From Trissonchulus latispiculum (Eukaryota; Nematoda; Enoplea; Enoplida; Ironidae), in assembly GCA_030248195.1 (NCBI GenBank), contig JASAND010006624.1:1-64000 (forward strand): a stretch of DNA of 64,000 nt, given 5' to 3'. Positions 34,063 through 45,900 of this stretch are shown here, one piece after another. The notes beneath the pieces are model-generated. The model saw only the letters and a list, made by a program, of their open reading frames with translations, ran no database searches and was not told the DNA's origin. Position 1 is the stretch's first letter. Each line of letters opens with the position of its first letter. Both the position numbers and the translations under genes were made by a program.

Positions 34063-35745
34063 GGCCATATTTCTTTAAAGATTAAACGGATTAGATTAAA
34101 ATTAATCCGCATTAAAGAAATAGCACGCCGGATTAAACGGAATAAAATTTAATCCAGCTAGTTAAACGAGTTAAACGGATTAAATTTAATCCTATTTCTT
34201 TAATGCACCTAGGATTAAAATTTTAATCTAATTTAAAATCATATTTCCCACTTGAGGATCACTCCTTCCAATTTTCCAAATAGTAGTATCAACAAAAGAA
34301 ACCAATTTGCACAACCAAAATATAATCGATACAATTCTATAGATATGAAACATAAGAAATATGGCGTAAAATTAGACAAAATCAGATGCAATTTATATAC
34401 ACACAATAAGTTAACCATCGGATGGAGTTATTATCTCCATCAAAATACATAATTGGAGGCACTCTAATTTTCAATGTTCCCACAAGTTAAATATGTAGAG
34501 TGCCCCTCAGCCCGGAAGGAGGTGCTCGACAGTTTCGCTCATCCTAAAGATTAACATTTCGTTTGTCCCTTGCGTCCTCCTCCTCTACCACCGCTCACAG
34601 TTCCGGAACTGCCATTAATAATATCAAGAGTCCATAATAATTTCCCTTATATTATAGAAGAAGAGTAAGCCACTAGAGGGCTCCTCTTCTTGGCATTGCA
34701 CAATACGACCACAATACGCGAATGTTCCCTAGTTTGGAGGGGGGGGGGGGTCGACAAGCATACCCTCCTCCATTTGGTGGTGGGGGGGGTAGCCGAAAGT
34801 GATCCCCGTTTGGTAGGGGGGTAGCTTAAAGGGGTCCCCGTTTGGTGGGGGGGGGGTAGGCAGCAGGGGGTCCCCGTTAGGGGGGGACGGTGAAAAAGGT
34901 GCCCGGTTGGGGGGAGGGGGGGTCGCTCAAGCAGGCTAAGTTTTGCTCATTCTGATTGGCTGTTGACGACCCCCCCCCAAACGGGGACCACTTTTTGTGA
35001 CCCCCCCAAACGGGGACCCATTTTCGAATAGAACAAAAACTACCGTAATCCTCTGCTCTACTCCCCCCCCCGCCCCACCAAATGGAGGGGGGTTTCTGCA
35101 ATCTGATTGGCTGTTGACTACTCCCCACCCCACCAAACGGGTACCTCTTTCCTGCTACTCCCCACCAAACTGAGGGGGGTATGCGCTGTCGGTTTCTTCG
35201 ACCCCCCCCCAAACGGGGGAACATTCGCGTATTGTGATCGGAGCACCGTTAAGCAATGCCAAGCAGAGGAGCCCTCTAGTGGCTTACTCTTCTTCTATAA
35301 TATAAAGGAAAGTATTATGGACTCTTGATAATATTATAATGGTGCCAATTTTAATCTAATCCTGTTTCTTTATTCACACTTCGGATTAAAAAATCAACGA
35401 GTTAGTTTTAATCCGACCTGCTTAATCGCTGTTTCTTTAAAGATTAATTTTAATCCGTTTAATCCGCCGCCTGCATTTTCAACTAGTTTTTTATCCTCGT
35501 GCTGCTACGCGGATTAAACGGATTAAAAGTTGGCGGATTAAAATTTTTAATAGCTGTTTCTTTAATGGGGGATTAAATGGATTAAAATCAACTCGTTTAA
35601 TCCGGGGATTAAAAAACTAGTTAATTTTAATCCGTTTAATCTGTTTAATCCAGCATTAAAGAAATAGCAATTAAAATTTCAATCCGGCTGATTTTTAATC
35701 ATGTTTAATCCGACCATTTTAATCTTTAAAGAAATAGAAATACTC
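34063..35745. mobile_element. GGATTAAA-rich inverted element, split by a MITE
   Basis: TATTTCTTTAAAGATTAAA near 34068 is inverted near 35722-35741. Both flanks are packed with GGATTAAA/TTTAATCC motifs. A CAAGAG-type MITE (34625-35327) is nested inside. TSD not resolved. Confidence 0.55.
34625..35327. mobile_element. CAAGAG-type MITE, 7-bp TSD
   Basis: Left CAAGAGTCCATAATA and right TATTATGGACTCTTG, flanked by ATAATAT on both sides (34618-34624 and 35328-35334). The longer inverted arms include GAAGAAGAGTAAGCCACTAG and AACATTCGCGTATTGTG. The centre is a run of GTCCCCGTTTGGTGGGGGG-like minisatellite units in both orientations. Close relative of 40795-41489. Confidence 0.85.
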
Positions 35746-35979
35746 TTAGTTAACCTCAATGCCAAGTTAACCTCCAGTTTACCTTGAGGTTAATTTATTC
35801 TTCAGTTATATATTCTCCATTGGTGCAAGCCGGTGCTTATGTCAGAAATTTTTTGTTAACTTATTGCTAATCCTGCTCGTTTTGCAAATTCACGTTAAGA
35901 TACAAATTATAAGCTTTAAAACGATGTATAAAGCTCTTTCCAACTACCAAAATATCGAAAGTTATATCACATCAAAGAA
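35746..35979. other. Short unassigned stretch
   Basis: It includes AACCTTGAGG/CCTCAAG-type inverted words at about 35750-35800 that resemble 33735-33860. No gene. Confidence 0.3.
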
Positions 35980-36156
35980 TGTTGTTGTTGTGATTTCCGG
36001 GCCCGTCAGCCTAGAAGGCCATGTGAGGCGTATCAATCAACCACCTGAAGTACAGCACACATCTTCATAGTTCGCTAGCCATCAGCAAATCATTCAGAAA
36101 GCCGGAATAGGCAAGAATGAGGGGAGGCAAACAACCACTCGGCAACGGCAGCATAA
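35980..36156 (-). repeat. Candidate tRNA-derived SINE
   Basis: Read on the minus strand, TGCCGTTGCCGAGTGGTTG near 36130-36150 resembles an RNA polymerase III A box. The sequence ends about 170 nt later in an (AAC)n tail, seen on the plus strand as GTTGTTGTTG at 35981-35990. The B box is degenerate. SINE status is inferred from the head and tail only. Confidence 0.4.
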
Positions 36157-36528
36157 TTTAAGCACTGCCCATTTGCGCCGTTGACCAGACGGGTGCCAGG
36201 AGACACTTGTGGGGATCTCTATTGGATGGGGTCCATGTCCATCGGATTTCCCACGGAGGTGGCATCTAAGTTTCCCGCTTCAATCACCATCGAAAGCACT
36301 GCATAAAGGGATATCACCCCTTCAGAGCACCCATACATACGTCGGCGTTACAATTCAATATCAACCAGTTACTGTTTGCCGGTTGAACCGAATGGGTGGA
36401 TATATAAACTAACCTCAAAACTATTTATAAGATTTAAATAAACTTCAGTTTAATTATAATCATTATTGAATAAAATAATAGTCATAATTGCAACCGAAAA
36501 ATCAACCAAAATAAAAATACCATAACAA
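36157..36528. other. Intergenic, no gene seen
   Basis: A GC-richer stretch (36180-36370) looks like part of a repeat adjoining the SINE candidate. No exon structure. Confidence 0.3.
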
Positions 36529-36930
36529 CAGGGTATTTTTAGGGATTTTTTTCCGGGGGGGAGGGGGGGGCTTCCCGGGGGGGCCCCCGGGCCCGGGGGG
36601 GGGGAAGAAATTTTCGGAGGGGGGAAGATTTTTTTGCAAAAATGAGCTAAAATGGTATTTTTTGACGTATTTTGCATGGTGAAACTCAAAAAGTGCTCAA
36701 AAATGCCAGGATTTAAGCTAAAAATAGCTATTTTTACGAAAAAATCTCAGGCGAAGCCGAAAAATTTTTGAAAATTGGCCTATTTTTGGCAAAAATTTGG
36801 ACCTCCAAAAAATCCCGGGGGGGGGAAGCAGAAATCCCGGGAGGGGGCGATGTCGGGGGAGGAGGCATTTTCGGGGGGGGGAAGGTCAATTTCGGGGGGG
36901 CCCCCCCCCCCCCCCCGAAAAAATACCCTG
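36529..36930. mobile_element. Poly-G/poly-C MITE in CRYZ 3' flank, 5-bp TSD
   Basis: CAGGGTATTTTTAGGG at the left and AAAAAATACCCTG at the right, flanked by AACAA (36524-36528 and 36931-36935). The central hairpin is imperfect here (CAGGCGAAGCCGA). The element ends 49 bp beyond the CRYZ stop codon, so it is probably inside or at the end of the CRYZ 3' untranslated region. Confidence 0.8.
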
Positions 36931-36979
36931 AACAATACAAACTAAAATCCTGGTCACGTTTAAGTGTAAAATTTTCAAG

Positions 36980-39900
36980 TCAGCACTGACTGGCCAAGGA
37001 TAGCACTAATTTTCCTCTAGCACCAGTGACTGAGTTGATCACATCTTTGTGGGCTTCCACAACTTTCTCCAGCGGATATTCTTTGTCAACAATGGGATCC
37101 AGCCAGCCTTGTTCCAAACCGCTTAAAATGGCATTTCTCATTTCATTCCATTCAGTCTGTAACACAACTTTAGGAGAGTTTACTGGTCTCAGCATAACAA
37201 CATTAAGAGTGCACAATTTAATAGAAGCCACAAAGCAGATTCCCCTACTGCATGGTGCACAAAGGTTACCTGAGTTCATTCGGTGAAGAGGGGGTAGTCA
37301 GCAGCAATCAGACTGCACAAATCCCTTTCCAGCTGAGCTCAGTCGATGATAGCATGATTAATCCTGACAGAAAATCTAACTGGCTATCGGTGTCCTCTCC
37401 TACTAGCGTCCTAGCACCTCCCCAAACGGAGACACCATTTATATAATAGTTCACAGTGGTGCCTCTCTTAAAGAACAAACTAAGCTGAAACTATCACAAC
37501 TCTTTGATACAAACGGAGAAGACAATTTACGTGAACTCTAGAAGAAGTTTGAAATGAGAGCAAGAAACTGATCTTGCTGATTAGGATCCAGCTAAGAGGT
37601 CGAATGTTAATCCTTTAACTCAGGTTCGGTGGCCACCCCAATTTTCTTCACTTCTTTCACTTCTGACTCAACCTTTCACATTTGCCGACAATGCCTGCGT
37701 CCATATTGTTCGAAGGAAACCACTGAATTGAAGATCTTGGGTATTGATGGTTTGGGGAGGTCGACTGTCAACTGCAGAGTCATGATCTGTACATAACGCC
37801 CACCCCGTACGCCTAGTGAACCCAAATGAGTCCTAACACGCGTTTGCGTATTGTCAGTCACTGCGCATTCGCCTTGTTCGCTCAAATACACAATGACTGC
37901 TAAACTAAACTGTGATTGTTTCTAGCTGCCGAACGCATTTCCAAGGGCGCACATTTTTTATGTGCAAAGCAGGAAATGACGGAAGGCGGAGATGGGCCGT
38001 TAGCGAAGAGCATGGGGAAGGTTAAGTTGATGACAAAAAGTCTGTCTACTTTCAAGAAACAGCAGGCTGGCTAAAAACTTTCTTTCATGTAGCACCGTAG
38101 GTTGTTTGGTTTGTTTGCAAATGGAGGGTAATGTTCAAAACCTAATCAGCACAGTTTTGTCCAGGACGGTGAGGCAAGGTTTTTTGGGGCCATAGCTTAG
38201 GCCATGGCCTAAATTTACGAGTTGATGGCCTAAAGAATTTTGGCCGTTGAGGCCATTTGGTCTAAATTTTTCGACGAAAGCCCAGTTAAACTTTATTGAT
38301 TTTTAAGCAAAAACAGTAACTTTCTAAAACATCTTTCGCGTCTTCGGCGAGAATTCATGAATTTTTACTTGTATATCTGGGCTGCGCTAGCCGCCAGTTA
38401 GTTACATTGTCTATTTGCACTTATATATAAATGCGCATTCAAGTTATAATTTCATTTACTGTTATAAAAATTTCATAGAAGAAATTCTATTTTTTAGTAG
38501 TTTAACTTTATTTCTACTAGCTTAATTTTCTTCTTTCATTGGTTATCTATATGTATGTATGCTTATGCTGTATGTATGCACCTGTGCTCCTAAATGTTTT
38601 AATTTTCATTACAAATTCATTATTAATACTGTCGTGCACTATTATGTCTATGCTAACAAGGTTCTGTTTCTGCCATTTTAAGGTAAAAACGTAGTTTTTT
38701 GGTGTGGACACTGATGATGACGATTTTTGTTGTTAAACAGCGATTTTTGAATACATATTGCATGAATACATGATAACTGTAATTTTAACAATGCGTACAA
38801 TAACGCGCAACCTAAAAATTAACACAATTTGGATGGCCTAAATTTTTTGGGAGATGGCCTAAAAAATTTCAGTCGTTGAGGCCATTTGGCCTAAAGTTCG
38901 GCGACCAAAAACCCTGCGGTGAGCTATAACTCAAATTCAAAACTCAAAAAGTGTAACTAACAAAAAGAAGTTCATTGTTGTCTAATTTTAACGGAAAAAT
39001 CATCTTCTTCATGCTGTTTGAAAAAACAAAGAAAATTTTTCCTCGAAACTTACGTCTGTTGATGAACGCAAGTTAACTCCGATGATGGAAGCTTCCGTCT
39101 GCATGATTAGACGAGGATTAATTTCAATCGTTCCACGACTACCAACAACCTAAAGCAAGGTAATAACAAGAACAAACTGAATCAGTACTATTACGTCAGA
39201 ATATTATTACAAACTCACAGTCTTTCAGTTGTCCAATTAAGCACTTGCTAATTATTGGATAAAACGTAGCGAAAAATAAGTGAACGCAATTATGTTCCCG
39301 CTATAACGAAAGCAAAAAAGACCTGAACCCTTCTCAATGGTTTTAAAAGTCAAGCCTTCTACATCCTTAAAATATTGTCACTGTTTTCAAAGCTTCTTTA
39401 CTAGGAGCAAAAATATGCTATCTCGCTGCCGCCATATTCAAAATTAAGTGCTAAATAACTGGGTTTATTTTAGGCAAAAATAAGTGGGAGGGGGGAGTGG
39501 GGGGGGCACCCCCACTAATGCTAAAAATGCAGTATAAATAGCATGTTTTCCACATACACTCTTATAACTATGCTTAAAAGTGCTCAAAAATTAAGTTTTG
39601 GCACCAAAAAAGGCGATTTTTGATCAAAAATTTCCGGCGAAGCCGGAAAAATTTCGAAAATTTTGACCAAAAATCCTAAAAAGTTGGCAATTTCTGGGCA
39701 CCTTAGGGTGAGTGGGGGGAGCCCAAAAAAGTGGGGGTGGGGCCGCGTGGGGGGAAGGTGCTCGAGTGGGGGGAACCCAAAAAGTGGGGGGGGGGCGCCC
39801 CCCCAGTAAAATAAACCCAGAATATATTCAGAAAACAAATAGTTTTCACAGAATTAGCAAAGTATAGTATTAAAACTGAATGCAATTTTGCAATTTTTCA

Positions 39901-42900
39901 TATAGCATACATACAGCAATACATCCGTTTTGCCGCAGAAGTGACAAATCTCGCCCAAGATTCACATTTCCAAGCATTTCTATAATGTAATCGAAGCCTT
40001 CGGAGCCAGAGAGTTCCTGAAACAAACTACATTTTACACCTATTAGTCCAGACGATTTCAACAAAGTTCAGTTTGTAACGTATACGTTTGTTGCTTGTCT
40101 TGATATGCGTATTGATTTAATGATTTTCTTTCATGATGGCTCAATCGGGCCAAACCAGAACAGTGCACAGATATCGGCTGTTTATCGCAATGTACCGAGA
40201 TTTCACAGGGTGACCGTCTACGGATGGGCTTGCCGCAGTGAACTTATTGCATACGAAGAAACAGGTACATCGAGGGCGTTGTCAAATACCTCTGTTAATA
40301 ACAAAAGCAATTATTCGGTGTCAGCTTTCCCATTTTTCAATGCTTTATTCTATTGTAATTTACTGTCATTACTTCTATAATTACAAATCTCTAAAAGAGG
40401 CTGGTGATGTAAAGCTGTTCAGTTAAATTTTCAGTGGAAGGGCTTGGGGAAAGTTCATTAAGTAAAGTTGAGCCGAGTAAAGAAAAGTCACTATCTGTTA
40501 AATTTTACATAGTACATAGTGAGAGATAGATCGAGTGTGACTAAGTCAAGTGATCCCACAATAAGTACAATGTCACTACGGTGGTAAGTGTGTGCTTGTA
40601 CGGATGGAGCCTCAGTGGAGGTGAGTAAAGACGTGTTTTGTTGTTAAGCACGTCACCACAGAAGGAAAATCACTATACGGATTACTTGACACATTCAAAA
40701 TGTAGCTAGTACGTATAATAAGTATAGCGAATCAGCATACAACAAAAATTAAGGCGACTAACCCATCCAAAACCCCATTCAAACTGATTGTTATCAAAAG
40801 TGCATAATTGCACTATATATAAGAAGAAGAGTAAGCCACTAGAGGGCTCCTCTTCTTGGCATTGCGTAACGGTGCTCCGAGCACAATACGCGAATGTTCC
40901 CCGTTTGGTGGGGGGTAGTCTCTTCGACAAAGATACCCCCTCCGTTTGGTGGGGGGTAGCAGAAAAGAGGTCCCCATTTGGTGGGCGGTAGCCAACAGCC
41001 AATCAGATTGCAGAGACTCCTCCCCGTTTGGTGGGGGGTATAGCAGAGGATTACGGTAGTTTTTGTTCTATTTGAAAACGGGTCCCCGTTTGGTGGGGGG
41101 TATGCAAAGGGGTCCCCCCCCGTTTGGTGGGGGGTATGCAAAAGGGTCCCCCCCGTTTGGTGGGGGTATGCCGGGTCCCCGTTTGGGGGGGGGTAGGCAA
41201 AGAGGTCCCGTTTGGGGGGGGGGGTCGCCACACTCAGATTCAGCCAATTTCAGCCTGACTTGGCCCACCCCCCAAACTGGGACCCCCTTCTCCTACCCCC
41301 CCCCCACCAAACGGGGACCCCTTTTGCATACCCCCCCCCCACCAAGCGGGGACCCCTTTTGCATACCCCCCCCACCAAACGGGGGAACATTCGCGTATTG
41401 TGGTCGGAGCACCGTTACGCAATGCAGTGAAGAGAAGCCCTCTAGTGGCTTACTCTTCTTCTAATATATAGTGCAATTATGCACTCTTGTTGTTATGTTA
41501 TAAAAAATTGACTAACCATCAGTTTATTACAGTAGTTTGGGATTTTGTGATTGAGCACTTCATGGGCACCAGTTTTCTTTACAAGGGCCATGCCGTCAGT
41601 AGAACCCGCTGTACCGAACACCCGCAGACCGTGAGCTCTGGCAAACTGTACAACTGCAAGGCCAACCTAAAATCGAAAACAGAAAATTAACAACTTCAAA
41701 AAGAATTTATATTTGCGATACCAGAAGACAGAGAATGCATATTCAGACACCCAAATTTGAGGTTTCGATTAATTTCTGGATAGGGCAGTCGCTTGAAATC
41801 GATAGTAGAACAGCTGTTCTTAAAAATAAATAAAACTGATAGGAGGAACAAAATAACAAAAATAAACAACCGACCGCCCCACTCGCTCCATGGACCAGCA
41901 CACTACGTCCCGGTTTTGCTTTGCATCTAGAAAAAACAAGCAGCAAAGAAGCTACGAAAACTATTCTATAAAGCATGCATTTTTTCGGAAAAGGAAAATA
42001 AAAAGTTGGTAAGAAACCTAACTTGTTCCTATAATGCATGATGCAAACCAAAAAACATTCACGAAAAAGAAAAAAGAAAAGATGATTGCTCCGATTTAAA
42101 CCTTCGAAGTTCGACGTGGATACTGATGATAATTAATATTAATACGTAGGTGGCTTAGCAATACCTGTACCAAATCTCAGCGGTGTTTTCCTAGTGAATC
42201 CAACCTGATAATTCTACTATGCGCAGACTGATACTTTAATTCTGGTAATACGAAACCATGCTGCGCCTAATACATATATAGATTCCAGATGACGCAGAGC
42301 TCAAGAAAATGTATATGTCACGTCCCGTTTGTGAGAAATGGCATCAAAGAACGGGTTTTGTGAGGTTTGAGCGTCATAGAACTAGTTTTGTGCGATTTCG
42401 GGTTTGGGACGTGACCCTATACATTAAGGAAAGAGGATACAACCAAGTACAAAATCAAACACAGCATGATAACCCGTACTAGTGATCATGCACGACATCA
42501 GTATGCTACAGACCAACCTATTTCAACTGAGTACCTAAACCGAACGAATCGAAGATTTCCCCACTATATAGTGCTGACAATTGGACACACGCAGCATACT
42601 AAACTTTAAAATAGTTAACGTTCCCCGCGGAGACAGCTTCAAACTACAGAAGGTTATAGCGTGGTGCTTATGTCTGTCTGTACCCTTGGAGGACCCTTGG
42701 AAAGAATGTCAAGCCTTGGCCTGGTTCCGAGATGGCGTCGTCGGGGGTTTCTGTGGGAAGGGCAGTGCAGAAGAAGGTGGGCTAGGTGGGTCTTCCTCTG
42801 CATGCCCACAATCTGGACAGGCAAGGGTCTGGGATATCCCCATGCGGAATTTCTGAAACGCAAGAAGCAAGGAATGTCCCTTGCAGCGTAGCTGAGAGAG

Positions 42901-45900
42901 AGAGAGAGTAACTCTTTCTCTCCGGTTCAGGTTAGCTTCCAGAGCTGGGTCGACGGGGACGTTCCCGTCGAAGATATTTTCACTGCAACATTGGACCCAA
43001 AGTCTGCGGCATTCTTCCCTGACAAAGCGTTTGACGGCTGCCTTAGCAGATAGCATATCTATCCCGATGTTGCTTTGGTCCAGGGAGGCGGCTGATTTTG
43101 CAAGTTGATTTTCAGCTTCGTTTCCACGTATACCCACGGTGCTTATCAACAAATTCACTGCTCAAAAATAGGAGTGACAGATCAGAAGTGAACAACGCTT
43201 CATCACAAGTGATAGCGATTTAACGATCTGTTGGATAGATATCTGGGAGTAGTATAGTATCTTTTTGCGAGCCAGACTTAGCTCCTACTCCCTGTAATCC
43301 TTACAAGAACATAACCACCTAATACCCTTTGTGCACCCTGTATCCTTACTACCCCCAGTACCCGCTGTATCCCTACCACCTCCTATACCCTCTGTACCCC
43401 TAGTACCCCTAGTACCCCTGTACCCCCAGTATCTCCTGTACCCCCAGTACTAACTTCGAGCATGAAATTAGGAAATGTTAGGGAAGGTAAAGACAAGCAT
43501 CTGTGAAAGTTGAAAACGTGGGCTCAAAGAATGCACGGTGTAATTCACTCAGAGAATAAACCCAGAGTGGATTAAATCCTAACGTAAGGCAAGAAGGATT
43601 AAGACAAATTCGGGTAAAAAGTAAGGTAAGACCAAATTAGCGTAAGTGTAAGATAGGAGTGACTCAGAGAAGGACCTGGGAGTAACGGACTTAAAATACG
43701 GCGGGTGGCTACTGGGTGTCTGAAACAGAACACAGAGGGTGATAATGCGGAAGGGACAAGGGGAAATGAATGCAAGGAAAGACATGAAAAGGTGGTGACG
43801 TCAGAGCCCAGGCGGGAGAAGAGCTATTACTTTTAAGACCGGAAGACCTAGTGGTATCGAAAGTATAAGGAATACAGGCTGTAGGGGTAGTATAGGTTCA
43901 AGGAGTAGGAATACTAGGGGTACCAGGAGTACTAGAGGTACAGGGGGTACTAAGAATATTAGGGGTACAGGGAGTACCGGGGTACTAAGAGAACAGGAGG
44001 ACTAGGAGTACTGGGGGTACAGGGAGTACAGAGGGTACTGGGGGTACTAAGGGTACAGAGGGTACAGGGGGTTCTGGGGATACTAGGGGTACAGGGGATA
44101 CAGGGGAGTTCTAGAAGAACAGGAGGACCAGGGGTACTGGGGGTACAGGGAGTACAGAGGGTACTAGGGGTACAGGGTGCACAAGGCGTAGTAGGTGGTT
44201 ACGTTCTTGTAAGGATTACAGGGAGTACGAGGTAAGTCTCAATCCAATGATTGGGGATCGACAAAAGGATACTATACTACTCCTGGGTCAGCAAAAGCCC
44301 CGGTTGGTCGACATGTGTTTGTTCCAGGAGAAAAGAGAAAGTTATGTTGCAGCAGAAATTAATACACCTAATCATAGGATTTGGAGCTAACCCTTGACGA
44401 CTCAAGTCGGTTATAACATTACACTCAAATTGCGTATCTTAGTTTCAACGTGTACGTGAAACAACAGAAAACCGAGTAGATCCAACTGTGCACAGGGTAT
44501 AAAGCTAGAAATTCACCACTCACTAGTTTAATTTGTAAACAGATCGATGTAGCTAATTCAGAATGCTAGTAAACAGCACAAAAATCTTGCTTTCTAATAT
44601 AGAACTACTAAAGTACAAGCCATGCAGAAGAAAAGTATATATTGCCCTGATAATCCTAAAAATATCGAGCTTTGAAGGTAGATACGGTAGCCAGCCGCAA
44701 CAAGTTAAAACATTACTTTTGAATAAGGGCTCTGTAGGCAGTGAAATAAGGCACACCAATTGCAGCTCCTTGACTGAATGATAGTCGAGTTGGCAAAGGA
44801 ATGACGCAATCTTCCATGGCAAGACAGTATTCGGCATAGGCACCATTGACAACATCCCGATGAACGAAAACTCGATCACCTTCCTGCAATCAAAACTGAT
44901 AAACCTAAGTAAGACAATGAAAAAGAAAACCTGCCATATTTAGTTTTTCTTTCCTTCTTTATATCTCCTTAGGACAGCTGCTAAAATTCGGCATCGCACG
45001 GCTAGCGCAACTCACTGAATTGCAGGCTCCAACTCCAACCTACAGAAAGCTATAGGTTGCCGGTGCTTATCTCCGGATTCACAGCCCGAAACCAAGAGCG
45101 ACAACTCTAACGTTGACTATATACATCTGTGGAAGGGGGGAGCAGCCATTCATCAGGCATTACGCCAGAACACAAACTCCTGTTACCTTCCCACCACAGT
45201 GGTATCCATTTAAGGATAGACAGCTGGGTAAACGGCGAACCGGTATATACTTAGTCCCTTGCTCAAGGGGATTTATGAAAGCCTTGTGGCAGCGGGCGTT
45301 CGAACCTAAGACAGTAAGAGTCGAACGCCCTACCACTCGGCTATCATGGCATAAAAATTAGAAACTAAATCTAAAGAAAACGAAAAGGATACCTTAACTG
45401 CTGTAACTCGAGGACCAATCGCTTCAACAATACCGGCAGCATCCTTTCCAGGAATATAAGGCAACGGTGGTTTGATAGCGTAAACACCTTGTCGAATGTA
45501 TGTGTCCACTGGGTTGATACCAGCCGACATTACCCGCACCAAAACCTAACAGAAATCGCACGGCAGCTTACAACACAGGTAACTGATGATACGCTACATG
45601 GTCAATAGTAGTAAGTAACCTAACAGCACTAATAAAACGGCTAAAGCGAAAATTCGAGTAGCCATTTCCAAATTCTTTCCTCTTACAACTATACACCCAA
45701 AGCTTTTCTTCTGCATAATTCAGCGGAAAAAAACGAATTCGCAGAACATAGATCTAGCAGACTATCAGTACAGCTGTTTCGACAGGGTTCTTCAAGAATT
45801 TTTTGTCATGAGCTACCGACTATCGCGCAACCCTCTAACTCACGGACTAAAATATAAGGTTAAGAATTGCAGCCTATGTGAGGCGAAGTTAGGTGAGGGA

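Noticed and set aside
34525..34618. Minus-strand frame ending GSSGTVSGGRGGGRKGQTKC and a stop, resembling a Gly/Arg-rich protein C-terminus
   Set aside because: It lies inside the GGATTAAA-rich inverted element next to a nested MITE. It has only a poor acceptor and no upstream exon, so it is most likely chance.
34877..35224. Gly/Trp/Pro-rich frames in 34.9-35.2 kb and 40.8-41.4 kb
   Set aside because: Produced by GTTTGGTGGGGGG minisatellite units inside the CAAGAG-type MITEs.
37026..37286. Plus-strand frames opposite CRYZ exon 8
   Set aside because: Shadow of the conserved CRYZ coding sequence on the other strand.
40790..41496. CRISPR-like array of GGTCCCCGTTTGGTGGGG repeats
   Set aside because: Units are abutting minisatellite copies without unique spacers, in a eukaryotic transposon.
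45260..45352. Possible functional tRNA gene
   Set aside because: A and B boxes are present, but the anticodon arm does not pair and the sequence continues into a SINE-like body.
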